Assembly (NCBI GenBank): GCA_021234155.1
Contig: JAJEKV010000023.1
Coordinates: forward strand, 3,642,801 to 3,706,800
Origin: Isoetes taiwanensis
Lineage: Eukaryota > Streptophyta > Lycopodiopsida > Isoetales > Isoetaceae
DNA length: 64,000 nucleotides
Direction: 5' to 3'
Position numbers and translations under genes: made by a program. Below are positions 1 through 13,003 of the stretch, one piece after another. Below the pieces are notes generated by a model. It searched no databases and had not been told where the DNA came from. It saw only the letters and a list, made by a program, of their open reading frames with translations. Numbering within the stretch: position 1 is the stretch's first letter; the number at the start of each line of letters is the position of its first letter.

Positions 1-37
1 TCTCCTCCCATTTCTTCTCTCGCATGATCTCTCATCA

Positions 38-1390
<1,353 letters not shown>

Positions 1391-1457
<67 letters not shown>
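1391..1457. repeat. (CT)n tail of LINE-A copy 1
   Basis: A pure CT tract directly follows the LINE-A 3' UTR end AATAAA. It takes the place of a poly(A) tail. Confidence 0.95.
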
Positions 1458-1459
<2 letters not shown>

Positions 1460-1580
1460 GTGTTGGTCGTGTTGGTCGTGTGGTTAGTCCACTCGTCTAG
1501 CACATTGAGGTCTCGTGTTCGAACCTCACTAGGATCTTGGCATCCTAGGACCTTGGGCCCCTGGTATCCTTGTAGGGGGT
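1458..1580 (+). mobile_element. tRNA-derived SINE-like head
   Basis: The stretch GTGGTTAGTCCACTCGTCT resembles a pol III A box, and GTGTTCGAACCTCAC resembles a B box with the spacing of a tRNA. There is no foldable acceptor stem with matching ends, so this is a tRNA-derived SINE head rather than a tRNA gene. It sits between the CT tail of LINE-A copy 1 and the first recognisable codon of copy 2. I could not define target-site duplications. Confidence 0.5.
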
Positions 1581-1584
1581 GGTG

Positions 1585-3757
1585 CTCCTTGAAGAGGGAG
1601 CGTCGTATGTCCTAAAGGATGCTGGCTTGCTTAAACAAGTGCACAAATTATATAATGTCGAAGGGGCCTCCGGGGGGAACACTATGGCAAGCTGTAATAT
1701 GCAATTCACTTTGGATGAAGTGTCAAAAGGAATTACTAAGCTGGCAAATGGAAAAGCTGCTGATAATTTAGGCTTATTAGCCGAAATGCTTGAATGGGTT
1801 GGAGAGGCTATGCTTGAAAAGGTGGTTGAACTTTTCAATGCGGCGTGTAAGGAAGGGTTCCCCTACGACGGCAAAATAAATAGAGTGGTTCCCATATATA
1901 AAGCCCGATGGCTAGAGAGACCCCAAGAACTCACCGCATGATAATGGTAAGTAATCTTTTTGCTAAATTGTTTGCTAATATCATTGAGCGCAAGATAAGT
2001 GATCAAGGAAGAAGAAGGAAGGGTGCGGAGCTAGAGGGCAAGCTGGTTTTAGACCAAAAAGATGCACAACCAATCATCTAATAACTCTCAGAGCAATGAT
2101 TGATACTGTGAAGGGACCCGAAAAGCCTCTATTTGCATGTTTTGTAGACTATACTAAAGCCTTTGATATGGTGGATGAGAGAGAGAATCTATGGAAGGCA
2201 ATGGACCGTGTGGGAATACCTGTGCCATTAAGAGAAGCTGTCAAAACGTTGTATGATAAGGTAGTTGTTCAACTATCTTCGCCATATTTTGAATCTTGTA
2301 GAACACAAGTTCATAGTAATATGGGAGTTAAGCAAGGCTGCCCCTTGTCTCCTACCCTGTTTGGTATATTTATTGATGACCTGGAAAACTGGATTGTGTC
2401 TCTGCGAGGAGACGATATGATGCTTGCGAGGGATATGTAATATCTTTGCTCCTCTATCACCGGATGATATAGTGCTGCTGTCTAGAAGTTGCAAAGGCAT
2501 GCAAAGACATCTAAGGGTCCTTGAGGCTTTATGTGCTACCACGGGCATGCAGGTGAATTTGAACAAAACCAAGATAATGATCTTTGGCACTACAGTAGAT
2601 GATGGCTATGCATTCACTTACGGAGGACATCCGGTGGAGATTGTGAAAGAATATAAATACCTTGGATTGATAGTGGATAAAAGTTACAGGTGGAATAGAA
2701 CAGTGGACCAAAGGGTGAATGGGGGGATTAAAGCCCTCTTTGCTATGCAAAGAAGGTGTGCAAAGGGTGAGATCTATAGATTCAGCCTTAAAAAAATGCT
2801 CTTCCTAGCTTTAGTCCAATCAGTGGTTTTATATGGCTGTGAGGTATGGGGGCCTGGCTTGTCTCTGGATGGGTGGAAAAAAATTGAAAAAGTGCTAAAA
2901 AGGTTTCTTCATAGTGAGTTGGGTGTGAAAACCCAGACACCTTATGAAATGATATTAGTAGAAAGTGGCATGTTACAGCTTGAAGGGGAAGCACTATGCC
3001 GATACCTTACATACCTCAGTAAATTGGGAGAGACGCATGATAATGACTATCCGCGCTTGGCACAAAGGACAACCTTTTACACAGGATGGTACGCTGATGG
3101 ATTGGTTTGGATGCGTAAATGGGGGATTAGAATTGAGGACCTAGCACAAAACAAGAAGAGAATCCGTGAATGGGTTGAGGAATGCATACTGATGTGTACC
3201 TGGCATAGCCCGGGGACTAAAATGCAATGCTACAGGGAGATCATGAATCCCGCGCTGCAGGCTGCACAATACCTTAATGCTGATATATCTCTAAAAAAGA
3301 GGCATGCCATCTGTAGAATGCGACTAAGTGCGCATCACTTGGACGTGGAGGTCGGTAGGTGGTATATGGTACACTGAGACTTTAGAGTGTGTAGAGTTTG
3401 TGGAGCCGACGAGACGGAGAATGAGACTCATGCTATCCTGTGGTGCCCAGCTTATCAGGCATTGCGAGACAGATATGCGATATGTGTTTCAGACCTGGTA
3501 CAGTTTTTTACATTATCACCTCATATTCTAGCAGACTTTATTATTGATATGATAGACTTGAGAGAGCGAATCATTAAGCGTAATACATTTATATTGGTTG
3601 ATATTTTGGAGGAAGGGAGAGTAGAGCAGTCCAATGGGGACCATCTGTTGGACTCGGATTATAATATGTTTACATATGAATCTGTACTTGAGTGACCGTC
3701 GAATGGACCTGATGGTCTAAATAGACGTAATAAAATTCACTTCACTTCACTTCTCTC
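1585..3757 (+). mobile_element. LINE-A copy 2, 5'-truncated, frameshifted
   Basis: It starts in the endonuclease-RT linker (VHKLYNVEGA) and runs through RT: ITKLANGKAAD, FVDYTKAFDMVDE, GVKQGCPLSPTLFG, a damaged active site near 2450-2475 with DDIVLLSRS retained, then MQVNLNKTKIMIFG. It ends in the finger CRVCGADETENETH plus AILWC, a complete CX2CX9HX4C. There are several frameshifts (near 1941, 2430 and 3380) and a stop at 3377. The segment from about 2429 to the end is nearly identical to LINE-A copy 4, so the two derive from one recent source. The 3' end is ATTCACTTCACTTCACTTCTCTCT. Confidence 0.88.
3697..3727 (+). other. LINE-A copy 2 3'-terminal stem-loop
   Basis: The inner stem GGACC/GGTCT (one G-T wobble) encloses loop TGAT. 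The outer stem CGTC/GACG brackets it. It lies about 20 bases upstream of the microsatellite tail, as in the other copies. Confidence 0.6.
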
Positions 3758-3859
3758 TGGAGAGGTGGAAAAGTAGTAGTAAATGATGCATAGGAAGTTT
3801 CGACTGCCAGGTTAGTATGGTGGAACATAAATACACTGAAACATAGCAAGGTATGTACC

Positions 3860-5178
3860 ATGATGGATTTATTAGCTGATGTTGATATAATTTTCTTTTT
3901 GAAAACTTGTGAACATGAGGAGAAAGGTCACCCGAATATTTCAAACCTCACTTTGTTGCATTCTATTTGGAATAATAAAGGATGGAATCTTATAGGTTTT
4001 GGGAGCATTGCTTGTTATGTTAGAATTGAAATTGTGCATACTATATCGGTGTTGAAGAATAAGACTTCCACACAATATATTTGGATTGAGTTGCCAGGCA
4101 AGAATGGTAAGATATATGTGGCAGGCTATTATTTTCCGCCAAGGGATTCTCCCGTTTATAACAAAGAGAATATAGATAAAGATGAATCATTTTTCCATCT
4201 GGAGCAGGATATTTTAACATTGAGTCTGACGGGTGAGGTTCTACTGATGGGAGACTTTAATGGTCGTACTGGAAACCATCAAGTAGCTTTGGTTAGTCCA
4301 GATGGGGAAGCAGGATGGTTAGAGATGTTGGATAATGACGAGCTAAAGATATCGGGATGGAATAAGACATCAGATGGCAGTGTGAAATGGCCAACCCCAC
4401 AAGGACGTCATGTCTTGCACCTGTGTGATCATTAGGGTTTTTTTGAGATTAAAAAAGGGCCTTCAAAACATGCCAACTAAGCCAAATGAAGATAAATGAA
4501 CCACCAATCAGAAATCAGAGCCTGACGGGTCCAGTCAGCAAAACTGTTATAACTAACTTACTGAATCACATTTTCTAGCATAACTGTTGATAGAAAAGTC
4601 CAAATGAGCTCTCGTTTAGTGCAATAGATAGACCTCGTTGAGATCTTTTCAACCTTAGGTGCTTTGCACATATTTTAACCAATTATGATTGCCAAAACTC
4701 CAAAAAATATGGGTTTTACCATGTTTTACTATCCTACGGGGCTAAAAGATATGCAAACCATCCAAGGTTGGAAAGATCTCAATGAGATCTATCTATTGCA
4801 CCAAACAAGAGCTCATTTGGACTTTTCTATCAACACTTATGCTAGAAAATGTGATCCAGTGAGTTTGTTATAACTGTTTTGCTGACTGGATTACCAGTTC
4901 TGTTTTCTGATTGGTAGTTCATATAGCTTAGTCAGCAGTTCTTAGAAGGCCCTTTTATGATCTCAAAAAATCCCTAATGTGGTTTTGAGATGGTGATTTT
5001 CAATGGCACAGCTGGATATCCGGGTTCCGGAAAACGCACTTGTAAAAATGCAAGCGTTGTAGATTACATCATTGCTAAACCGTCTTTTGTTGAACATGTT
5101 ATTGGCTTGACAATTGGAGATGAAAATGAGAATTCTGATCATGTGCCTATATTCATAGGAATCAATGTACAATGCTAA
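3860..5178 (+). pseudogene. LINE-A endonuclease domain (APE type), split by foldback element
   Basis: The 5' part up to about 4430 reads DVDIIFFLKTCE, YIWIELPGKNGK and LLMGDFNGRTG, the last being the metal-binding GDFN motif of AP-endonuclease-like LINE nucleases. The 3' part, about 4979-5178, continues with NASVVDYIIAKPS and the catalytic SDH motif (NSDHVPIF). The 548-bp insertion 4431-4978 separates them. In copy 5 the same region is uninterrupted. The role would be nicking of target DNA to prime reverse transcription. It is broken here. Confidence 0.8.
4431..4978. mobile_element. Foldback element or long-TIR MITE inside LINE-A copy 3
   Basis: Almost the whole element is an inverted repeat. 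The left arm (4431 to about 4680) starts ATTAGGGTTTTTTTGAGAT and the right arm (about 4740-4978) ends ATCTCAAAAAATCCCTAAT. The arms align for about 240 bases with scattered differences, and the spacer is about 60 bases. It is absent from the corresponding point of LINE-A copy 5, which proves insertion. A clean target-site duplication is not visible, so I do not assign a superfamily. No coding capacity. Confidence 0.8.
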
Positions 5179-5302
5179 TATAGACAACAGGATGCTCCAA
5201 CTAAAGATAAACGGATATACTTGAAATATGATAAGGCGGATGAATATAGCAAAATGTGTGAGCAGAATGTTGCTTCTCTCGTTTGGCCTATTACAGTAGA
5301 AA

Positions 5303-7015
5303 ATGAGTGATGCAATGACTAAGATTTTGATTCAATCTGCTGACAATTGTTTTATTTCTCATCGCCAGCGGAAGGGCTTACCTTGCAATGCATGGTTTGA
5401 TGTGGAGTGCAAGCAGCAAAGGTTAAAATTTAAGGCAACACAAGGGATGAATAAAGTGCATGAAAGAAGAGCATACATTAGGATGCTCAAAAGCAAGAAG
5501 CGGGCATACCTGCACAATAAAAACAAGAAAATGGTGGAAGAGTTCTGGAAGAGACTTAAACCTACGCAATATAGGGCTAATGGGATGCATGTTGATGCTC
5601 TGGTAGCACATGTGCAGAAGTTATACAATGTGCTTGGGGCTGAGGGTAAGATGGTAGAAGATGCAGACACAGATGTGCACAATTTTACTATCGATGATAT
5701 ACAAGACGGACTTAAGAGGCTTGCTAATGGCAAAGCCGTAGATGCTTGTGGTCTTATGGCCAAAATGCTTAAATGGGCTGGAGAAGAAGTTGCAAATAAA
5801 TTGGTGGATATGTTTAATATGGCAGTGAGAGATGGGTTTCTCGCATCTTGGCACCTGAATAGGGTTGTACCATTGCATAAATCAGGTGATGAGGCTGATC
5901 CGGAAAATTATCGTACCATCATGGTTAATAGTCTTTATGCAAAATTGTTTGCCTCCATACTCGAGCGCAAAATAAGCACTTGGACAGAAGATTATAAGGT
6001 CAGAGCAGTAGGGCAGGCGGGTTTTAGACCCAAGAGGTCCACCACTGATCATTTGGTTACCCTTCGTGCTATGATGGATTCGGTTATTGGTAAAAAGAAA
6101 CCCATGTATGCTACGTTTGTAGACTTCATCAAAGCCTTTGACATGGTGGATAGGCGAAATATGTGGCGCAGGATGATGGATTTGAACATCCCAACAAAGC
6201 TTAGGCATGATGTAAGTGTACTTTATAAGAAAGTACTTGTGCAATTATCATTTCCCTTTTTAAGATTATGTGATGAGGTGGTAGAAAGCAATATGGGAGT
6301 GAAACAGGGGTGCTCTCTGTCACCTCCCTTATTTGGCCTATTTATAGACCAGCTCGAAGGATGGATACGAGCACACGGAGGGGATGGTACACCTTTGAAT
6401 GGGTATGTTCTTATGCTTTTATTATATGTTGATGATGTTGTGCTGCTTTCTCGAAGCATACAGGGGATGCAAAAACATCTGGATGTGCTTGCACAGTTTT
6501 GTGATACTATGGATATGCAGGTGAATCTGGATAAGACCAAGGATGTGATTTTTGGTGCGAATAAGACAGATCATGTTCATTTCTATTATATGGATAAGCA
6601 AGTAGAGATTATGGAGAATTATAACTATTTAGGCTTGAATGTAGATGAGAGTCCTAATTGGAATCAAGCTGTTGAACATAGCGTGAATGCTGGCCTAAAG
6701 GCATTATATGCTATGCGGAGAAAGTGCATAAGTGCTGATATCTGGAATTTTGAAATGAAGTGCATGCTTTACAAAGTGCTTGTGCAAACTATGGTGCTCT
6801 ATGGATGTGAAGTCTGGGGGCCTGGACTTGCTAATGACATGATGCTAGTAGAGTGCGGGATGATGTCACTTGAAGCTGAAGCTCTCTGCAGACTGTTACG
6901 CTATGTGTGCAAGGTCTTGTATGATATGCCAATCAATAGTTTGCCCAGACTCGCTCTAGAAGAAACCAGGAATACGGGATGGTATGCAAATGTTAATAGG
7001 TGGCTTGTAAAATGA
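5303..7015 (+). pseudogene. LINE-A reverse transcriptase, copy 3
   Basis: An open frame of 570 codons. It contains a linker (GLPCNAWFDVECKQQR), the RT fingers (LANGKAVDACGLMAKML, RVVPLHKSGDEADPENYR), the palm motif FVDFIKAFDMVD, GVKQGCSLSPPLFGLFID, and the catalytic motif as LLLYVDDVVLLS, where the usual alanine of YADD is valine. The thumb has MQVNLDKTKDVIFG and YNYLGLNVDE. The reading starts within the element, so the true ORF2 start is upstream in the endonuclease. The frame ends with a stop just before the finger region at 7019. The function would be cDNA synthesis at the target. The copy is probably dead because of the upstream and downstream breaks. Confidence 0.8.
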
Positions 7016-7018
7016 GGG

Positions 7019-7549
7019 ATGAACATTGAGGAATTAGAGATGCACAAAAAGGATATTGATGTTTGGGTTAAGACGAGTTTTCTAAAAAAATCATGGAACT
7101 TGTCGGCCGTAAAGAAAGAGTATTATAAGGCTCATCTGAATCCCTCTTTTCAAGAAGCACAATATCTCAGGGAACCCATATCAGTGAAACACATGCAAGC
7201 AATTGCTAGAATCCGGTTAAGTTCACACCGACTTGGTATAGAGGTTGGGAGATGGGCAGACATTGCACGTGATTTTAGGTGGTGTAAAATATGTGATGCA
7301 GGGGTGGTGGAGGATGAGGCTCATGTTTTTCTCTTCTGTGATGCCTATTCTGATATAAGAGCAAGGTATGGAATTGGTGCTGCCTCACTTAGTGATTTTT
7401 TTCAGTATCCAGGTTCATGTATTGGAGGGTGTATTGTTGAGATTCTCAAACATAGAGAGGAACGGTTGAAACAGCAAAATGTGGAGGAGATAGATGTAGA
7501 GGAGCCCAGTGTGTTATTTTCAGAGGATGCATTGGATGATTTATTATGA
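7019..7549 (+). pseudogene. LINE-A ORF2 C-terminal finger region, copy 3
   Basis: This continues ORF2 after a stop at 7013-7015. It reads ARIRLSSHRLGIEVGRW, then the finger CKICDAGVVEDEAH plus VFLFC, which is CX2CX9HX4C. The same arrangement is seen in copies 2, 4 and 5. Finger-like C-termini of this kind are known in several non-LTR retrotransposon clades and are thought to bind nucleic acid. I do not assign the clade. Confidence 0.75.
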
Positions 7550-7568
7550 CTTTGATTGTACTATGTAA

Positions 7569-7600
7569 ACGTCTCATAGGCCAGGCGGTCTCGAAGACGT
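7569..7600 (+). other. LINE-A copy 3 3'-terminal stem-loop
   Basis: The outer stem ACGTCT/AGACGT is perfect over six pairs. The inner stem AGGCC/GGTCT closes loop AGGC with one G-T pair. It is followed by AATAATAAATTTCATTTCA and a CT tract. Confidence 0.65.
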
Positions 7601-8732
7601 AATAATAAATTTCATTTCATTTCTCTCTCTCTCTTGCAGGATATGTAATATCACTGCTCCTCTATGCGGATGATATAGTGCTGTTGTCTAGAAGTTGCAA
7701 AGGCATGCAAAGACATCTAAGGGTCCTTGAGGCTTTCTGTGCTACCATGGGCATGCAAGTGAATTTGAACAAAACCAAGATAATGATCTTTGGCACTACA
7801 GTAGATGATGGCTATGCATTCAATACTTACGGAGGACATCCGGTGGAGATTGTGAAAGAATATAAATACCTTGGATTGATAGTGGATAAAAGTTACAGGT
7901 GGAATAGAACAGTGGACCAAAGGGTGAATGGGGGGATTAAAGCCCTCTTTGCTATGCAAAGAAGGTGTGCAAAGGGTGAGATCTATAGATTCAGCCTAAA
8001 AAAAATGCTCTTCCTAGCTTTAGTCCAATCAGTGGTTTTATATGGCTGTGAGGTATGGGGGCCTGGCTTGTCTCTGGATGGGTGGAAAAAAATTGAAAAA
8101 GTGCTAAAAATGTTTCTTCATAGTGAGTTGGGTGTGAAAACCCAGACACCCTATGAAATGATATTAGTAGAAAATGGCATGTTACAGCTTGAAGGGGAAG
8201 CACTATGCTGATACCTTACATACCTCAATAAATTGGGAGAGACGCATGAAAATGACTATCCGCGCTTGGCACAAAGGGCAACCTTTTACACAGGATGGTA
8301 CGCTGATGGATTGGTTGGATGCGTAAATGGGGAATTATAATTGAGGACCTAGCACAAAACAAGAAGAGAATCCGTGAATGAATTGAGGAATGCATACTAA
8401 TGCGTACCTGGCATAGCCCAGAGACTAAAATGCAATGCTACAGGGAGATCATGAATCCCGCGCTGCAGGCTGCACAATACCTTAATGCTGATATATCTCT
8501 AAAAAAGAGGCATGCCATCTGTAGAATGCGACTAAGTGCGCATCACTTGGACGTGGAGGTCGGTAGGTGGTATATGGTACACCGAGACTTTAAAGTGTGT
8601 AGAGTCTGTGGAGCCGACGAGACGGAGGATGAGACTCATGCTATCCTGTGTGGTGCCCAGCTTATCAGGCATTGCGAGACAGATATGTGATATGTGTTTC
8701 AGACCTGGTACAGTTTTTTACATTATCACCTC

Positions 8733-10243
8733 ATATTTGTGACATCCTTCACCGTATACAAACAGGAGTTCATCCCCCATACCAGCTCCATGCTAATATA
8801 GGGCCCTCCACGTATCACTGCAACCTTGAGATGTTCTAGTGGGAAGAATGAAGGGGTCATTTACCCTGTCTCCCTCAGGGCCTACCTAGCTGCGGAAGCG
8901 TAATATACATGTCAGTTATACATACATCAATAACATAGGACCACCTCGAGGGGTGGTTCACCACATATCTGCACAAACAAAGATCAGTACATCACATAAG
9001 GGAGTTCTACCCTGGCTCAGACACAGGGGTGGACTGACAAGCTTGGGGTCTCCAGAGGTCAAGCAGACAGAGTGCAATAACAGTGGAGTTGGCTGGCAAA
9101 GGAACATGGCAGTTGGGTAGTCTGCTCCATCTGCCCCTCCTATGCACACTTTGCAGAGTAGGTTGATAAGTCTTGGGACTGGACTGTAGCCTGCCCGATG
9201 CATAGCCAAAGGGGCTATTCCTGGGTTGCATCTCCCCAGTTCCGATGGGGCAGGTAGGGATTTCTCCCACCAGAAGCTAGCATGCTGAATCAAGGCAACT
9301 AGACGGCCACTGCCCTTACTCGACTGAACTCCATGGAAGGTGTACACCACCCCAAGAGTGTCGAACCCATGCAACAGCCCGCACGCAGTGGCAGTGCATT
9401 AGATCTAGTGCGCTGAAGTCCCCGATAGGCCTTACTACCAAAGGGACAGTTCATGAATCAGGACACGAGCTTCCTTGTAAGCCAGTCTGGTTCCTCCACC
9501 CACAACCAAGTTTGGTTCTTGTACACAGGCCGAATATTAGTAGTGCACTAAAGGGACTAGCTAGGAGCATCAACTACTAGGCTTGTAGGCCTCTACCCCC
9601 TTCCCAATACAATGAGTCCACAGAGATCATCCATACATCCATATCATCAAAGAACTAAAGAATAATATCTAATCTACATCATAGAAGTTAGGTTCTTTAG
9701 TTAGGGCTCGCTATCTAGGGTTCTATGTGGCTGCTATAGGCAATTCAATAGGCTCAACATGCTAAATCTATGCCCGGAAGGCGAATTAGGCTATTGAATT
9801 GACGAAATACCTGGTCCCTGGCTTGCTCCTCTTGCTCGGAATGCTTCCATGTCGCTGTCTTGCTTGGAGATGCGGTCGGAAAGGGAATCTGACGAGCTAG
9901 AGTGCTCAGGCAGATCTTGGGAGTCGGGATTGACTCTTGACGTGCGCGAAATGGAGCTCGGAAGGATCGTGGACAAAAAGGGAAAGTTAGGGTTTGGTTG
10001 CCTTACATAGGCTATCAGTTAGGGTTAGGGTTTCCATGACCCTTGGTATGCCTCTTAATGGTTAATGGTCTAAAGTGTGCACATTAATAAGTGTGCGCAC
10101 CCTTGCAAATTGCCCCTAGGGCCACTTGCTAGCTACTTACACGTACGAATTTGCGTCAATTGGAGCGGCGCGGTAAACCATGACGGAATGCGAAGACGGT
10201 ATACATCTTGAGACCGTATATCGTACTGGAACGTCACAATATT
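8733..10243 (-). mobile_element. Solo LTR with TSD ATATT
   Basis: The element proper is 8738-10238 (1501 bp). It starts TGTGACATCC and ends AACGTCACA, giving short inverted ends TGTGAC/GTCACA. It is flanked by the 5-bp duplication ATATT (8733-8737 and 10239-10243). The empty site is visible in LINE-A copy 2 (CCTCATATTCTAGCAG). Read on the minus strand, its interior matches the plus-strand LTR at 27886-29508 in several blocks, for example TCTGCAAAGTRWGCAYAGGAGGGGC, which fixes the orientation. No internal region remains, so it arose by LTR-LTR recombination. Confidence 0.88.
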
Positions 10244-10412
10244 CTAGCAGACTTTATTATTGATATGACAGACTTGAGAGAGTGAATCATTAAGCGTAAT
10301 ACATTTATGTTGGTTGATATTTTGGAGGAAGGGAGAGTAGAGCAGTCCAATGGGGAACATCTGTTGGACTCGGATTATAATATGTTTACATATAAATGCA
10401 TTACTTGAGTGG

Positions 10413-10443
10413 CGTCTAATGGATCCGATGGTCTAAATAGGCG
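10413..10443 (+). other. LINE-A copy 4 3'-terminal stem-loop
   Basis: The outer stem CGTCTA/TAGGCG has one wobble pair. The inner stem GGATC/GGTCT contains two wobble pairs around loop CGAT. Structure is kept although the sequence differs from copy 2. Confidence 0.55.
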
Positions 10444-10461
10444 TAATAAAAAATTCACTTC

Positions 10462-10725
<264 letters not shown>

Positions 10726-10752
10726 ATGGCTATGTTCTTGCTAATGGGTATG

Positions 10753-10971
10753 GGCATTTAGTCTAGTGGTAACACACTAGGTCTAGCAACTATAGGTCTC
10801 GAGTTCGACCGAATTGAATCGAAACTGAAGGCTGTTGGGTGTCAAAACCCAAACCCTTGCAACTTTAATGTAAAAAGTGGTTTAAAGGTGGGCCCAACCA
10901 AGCAATGTAGTGTGGTGTGTGGTCACATGTCCAGTTGGATGCTGCCTAGTGGCGTGACGTTAAAATACTAT
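10753..10971 (+). mobile_element. tRNA-derived SINE with 23-bp TSD
   Basis: The 219-bp element has an A-box-like stretch (TAGTCTAGTGGTAACACACTAG) and a B-box-like GGTCTCGAGTTCGACC. It is flanked by the perfect 23-bp duplication CTATGTTCTTGCTAATGGGT plus ATG, at 10730-10752 and 10972-10994. Its excision restores the LINE-A ORF1 frame. A long variable TSD is the hallmark of target-primed retroposition. Confidence 0.85.
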
Positions 10972-10994
10972 CTATGTTCTTGCTAATGGGTATG

Positions 10995-11452
10995 ATGCAC
11001 AGGATGATAATTGCTTTAATGAGTTAAAGCAACAGCTTATAGATTTCATTGAAGATCAAGAGAAGAAAAACCAAATGCTAAATCTCTGCTTGGTGGGCTT
11101 ATCAGAAGAAACTGCAGAAAATACGAAAACAAAGGTAAGTGGTTTTCTTAAAGATCAGTTGGGTATTGATGATTGTGGAATTGTTGAAGCATTCAGAGTA
11201 GGCAAATCGTTTCCGTCTGGGAAACTTAGGCATGCCATTTTGAAATTCTCTAGCAAAGAGCACGGAATGAATGTGTTGAGAAAAAGAAGTGCATTGAAAG
11301 GACAACCGGTCTGGATAAACGAAGATTTTACTAAAGAACAATTTCTGGAACATACGGCAGAAGTGCAAAAATATAAGACTGCCAGGCAAAACGGACAGAA
11401 AGCATATTGGAAAAATGGAAAAGCAATAATGGACAATTCCTTAGTGACATAG
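10995..11452 (+). pseudogene. LINE-A ORF1 protein, 3' part (copy 5)
   Basis: The frame reads DAQDDNCFNELKQQLIDF, then NLCLVGLSEE, RKRSALKGQPVWINEDFTKE and KTARQNGQKAYWKNGKA. The order of an N-terminal helical part, a short RRM-like stretch and an acidic-then-basic C-terminal domain ending in an A-W-x-G-K type motif resembles ORF1 proteins of L1-like and other LINEs. Those bind the element RNA as chaperones. The N-terminus lies before the SINE and is lost into the CA repeat. The stop is followed about 30 bases later by the ORF2 region. I infer the function from family resemblance only. Confidence 0.6.
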
Positions 11453-11481
11453 GGATTTGAGACCGCCAGGATTATGTGTTG

Positions 11482-12280
11482 GAATATTGATTCAATTAGC
11501 CAATATAAAGTAGATGTTATCAATTTTTTGTTTGAGAATGTTGATATCATTTTTTTTCTAGAAACTTGTGAACATGAAGAAAAGGGTTTTTACTAGAAAT
11601 AAAGGATTTTATGTTGCTTCACTCTGTATGGTATGAAAAATCATTGAGATTAAAGGGGCATGGAGGGGTTGCATGTTATGTAAGAAAAAGTATTTGGCAT
11701 ATGATAAAGCTAGTATTGCACTATGGTTCTATGCAGCATATTTGGATTGAAATCCCAAGACAGTATGGAAATTTTTTTATTGCGGGATGTATTTTCTGCC
11801 ACGTGGTTCACCTGTGTATAATGCTGGGGATATGGACAGGGATGATCCCTTTTATTAGTTAGAACAAGATGCTATGTTGCTTTTACAGGAAGGGGAGATG
11901 GTGCTGATGGAAGATTTTAATGGAAGAGTGGCAAACAAACAGGCAGCAATAACAAGTACAGAAGGTGATCCGGTGTGGGTGGTAATGCTAGATGAGTTGA
12001 AGATAGAGGAGCAGGGTTGGCATCGCAACTCTCAGGACAAAGTAAGGTGGCCCACTCCACAGGGTAACCATGTACTTAATATGTGTAGTGGCTTGGATTT
12101 GCTGATATATAATGGCATAAGCCGATTTCCACTCTCTGTTAAGCTCACTTGTAGAGACGCTAGTGTTGTGGATTTGGTTTTAACTCGGGCATCCCTTGTC
12201 AAGCAAATGCTGGACTTTCAGATAGAGGAAGTGATCATGCACCTTTATCAGTTGTGATACGTGTTAAAGATCTGCAACGC
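11482..12280 (+). pseudogene. LINE-A endonuclease domain (copy 5)
   Basis: It parallels the copy 3 endonuclease: VDIIFFLETCEHEE, GVACYVRKSIW, HIWIEIPRQYGN, MVLMEDFNGRVAN and RDASVVDLVLTRAS, then GSDHAPLSVV. The GDFN metal-binding motif has become EDFN. Frameshifts occur near 11590, 11860 and 12225. No foldback element is present here, which gives the empty site for the one in copy 3. Confidence 0.75.
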
Positions 12281-12323
12281 AAAATAGATATATAGTGATA
12301 CAACATGCAGGCAAAGGATTAAT

Positions 12324-12964
12324 ATGCAATATAACAAGGCGGATCAATATGAGAAATTGTGTGAAAAAAAGGCACTCGAAATAGATTGGCCAGAGGATGT
12401 TAATACTCTTAGTGAGAAGCTTGGCAAAATGGTTTTGGATGCTGCTACTGCGTGTTTTATATCAAAACGAAAATTGAAGGGTCTCCCTTGTAACGCATGG
12501 TTTGATGGGGATTGTAAAGAAAAAAGGGCAGAGTTCAAAAAAGCGAAAGGGGCAGAAAGGAAAAAATTAAAGAAAAAATACATAAAGCTGACTAAGTCCA
12601 AAAAGAAAAAGTATATGTATCAGAAGCAGCAAAATATGGTGGAGGAATTATTGCTGAATCCAAAGCAATTTTGGAATAGATTGAAACCCAGTGTAAAACA
12701 AGAAGCGGTTTTAGAACCTAATGCCTCGTTAGGCCAAGTGCGCAAGCTTTATCATGTGTCTGGTATTTCTGATATGGAAGAGATTACATATCTCTCTTCT
12801 GCTGAATATGAGTTCACTCCCGATGATTTGGAACAGGGTTTGAGTAAGCTTACAAATGGTAAAGCAGCTGATGCACAGGGGTTGGTTGCAGAGATGTTCA
12901 AATGGGCTGGAGGTTTAACCCATGCAATGTTGTTAAAGCTAGTAAATGCAGCTTTAAAAGAGGG

Positions 12965-12968
<4 letters not shown>
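12324..12968 (+). pseudogene. LINE-A linker and RT start (copy 5, left of LINE-B)
   Basis: It reads KLKGLPCNAWFDGDCKEKR, a lysine-rich linker, then QVRKLYHVSGISD and KLTNGKAADAQGLVAEMFKWAGG. The frame is broken at NAALKEGF by the LINE-B insertion. It is continued at 20857. Confidence 0.8.
12957..12968 (+). repeat. LINE-B target-site duplication, left copy
   Basis: AAAGAGGGCTTT is repeated at 20845-20856. The two flank LINE-B exactly, and a single copy would restore the host LINE-A reading frame. Confidence 0.88.

Positions 12969-13003
<35 letters not shown>

Larger units (their letters stand above)
3758..7634 (+). mobile_element. LINE-A copy 3, longest uninterrupted RT
   Basis: This is the most complete LINE-A copy apart from the split copy 5. 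It begins in the ORF1-ORF2 junction region, has an endonuclease (3860-5178, interrupted by a foldback element), a linker and RT (5303-7015) and a C-terminal finger (7019-7549). The 3' end is ATTTCATTTCATTTCTCTCTCTC. It sits head to tail after copy 2 with only a short CT junction. The frames are broken between the endonuclease and RT and by one stop at 7015, so it is not active. Confidence 0.88.

Noticed and set aside
1470-1530. Possible tRNA gene
   Set aside because: Only the A and B boxes are tRNA-like. The acceptor and anticodon arms do not pair properly, and the context is a retroposon boundary.
7620-7640. A splice acceptor (pyrimidine tract plus TGCAG) at the start of LINE-A copy 4
   Set aside because: The CT tract is the tail of copy 3, and CTTGCAGG aligns with CTTGCGAGG in copy 2, so the resemblance is accidental.
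12966-13002. Poly(T) run as a terminator or a slippage artefact
   Set aside because: Its position at the 3' end of LINE-B next to a TSD identifies it as the LINE poly(A) tail.
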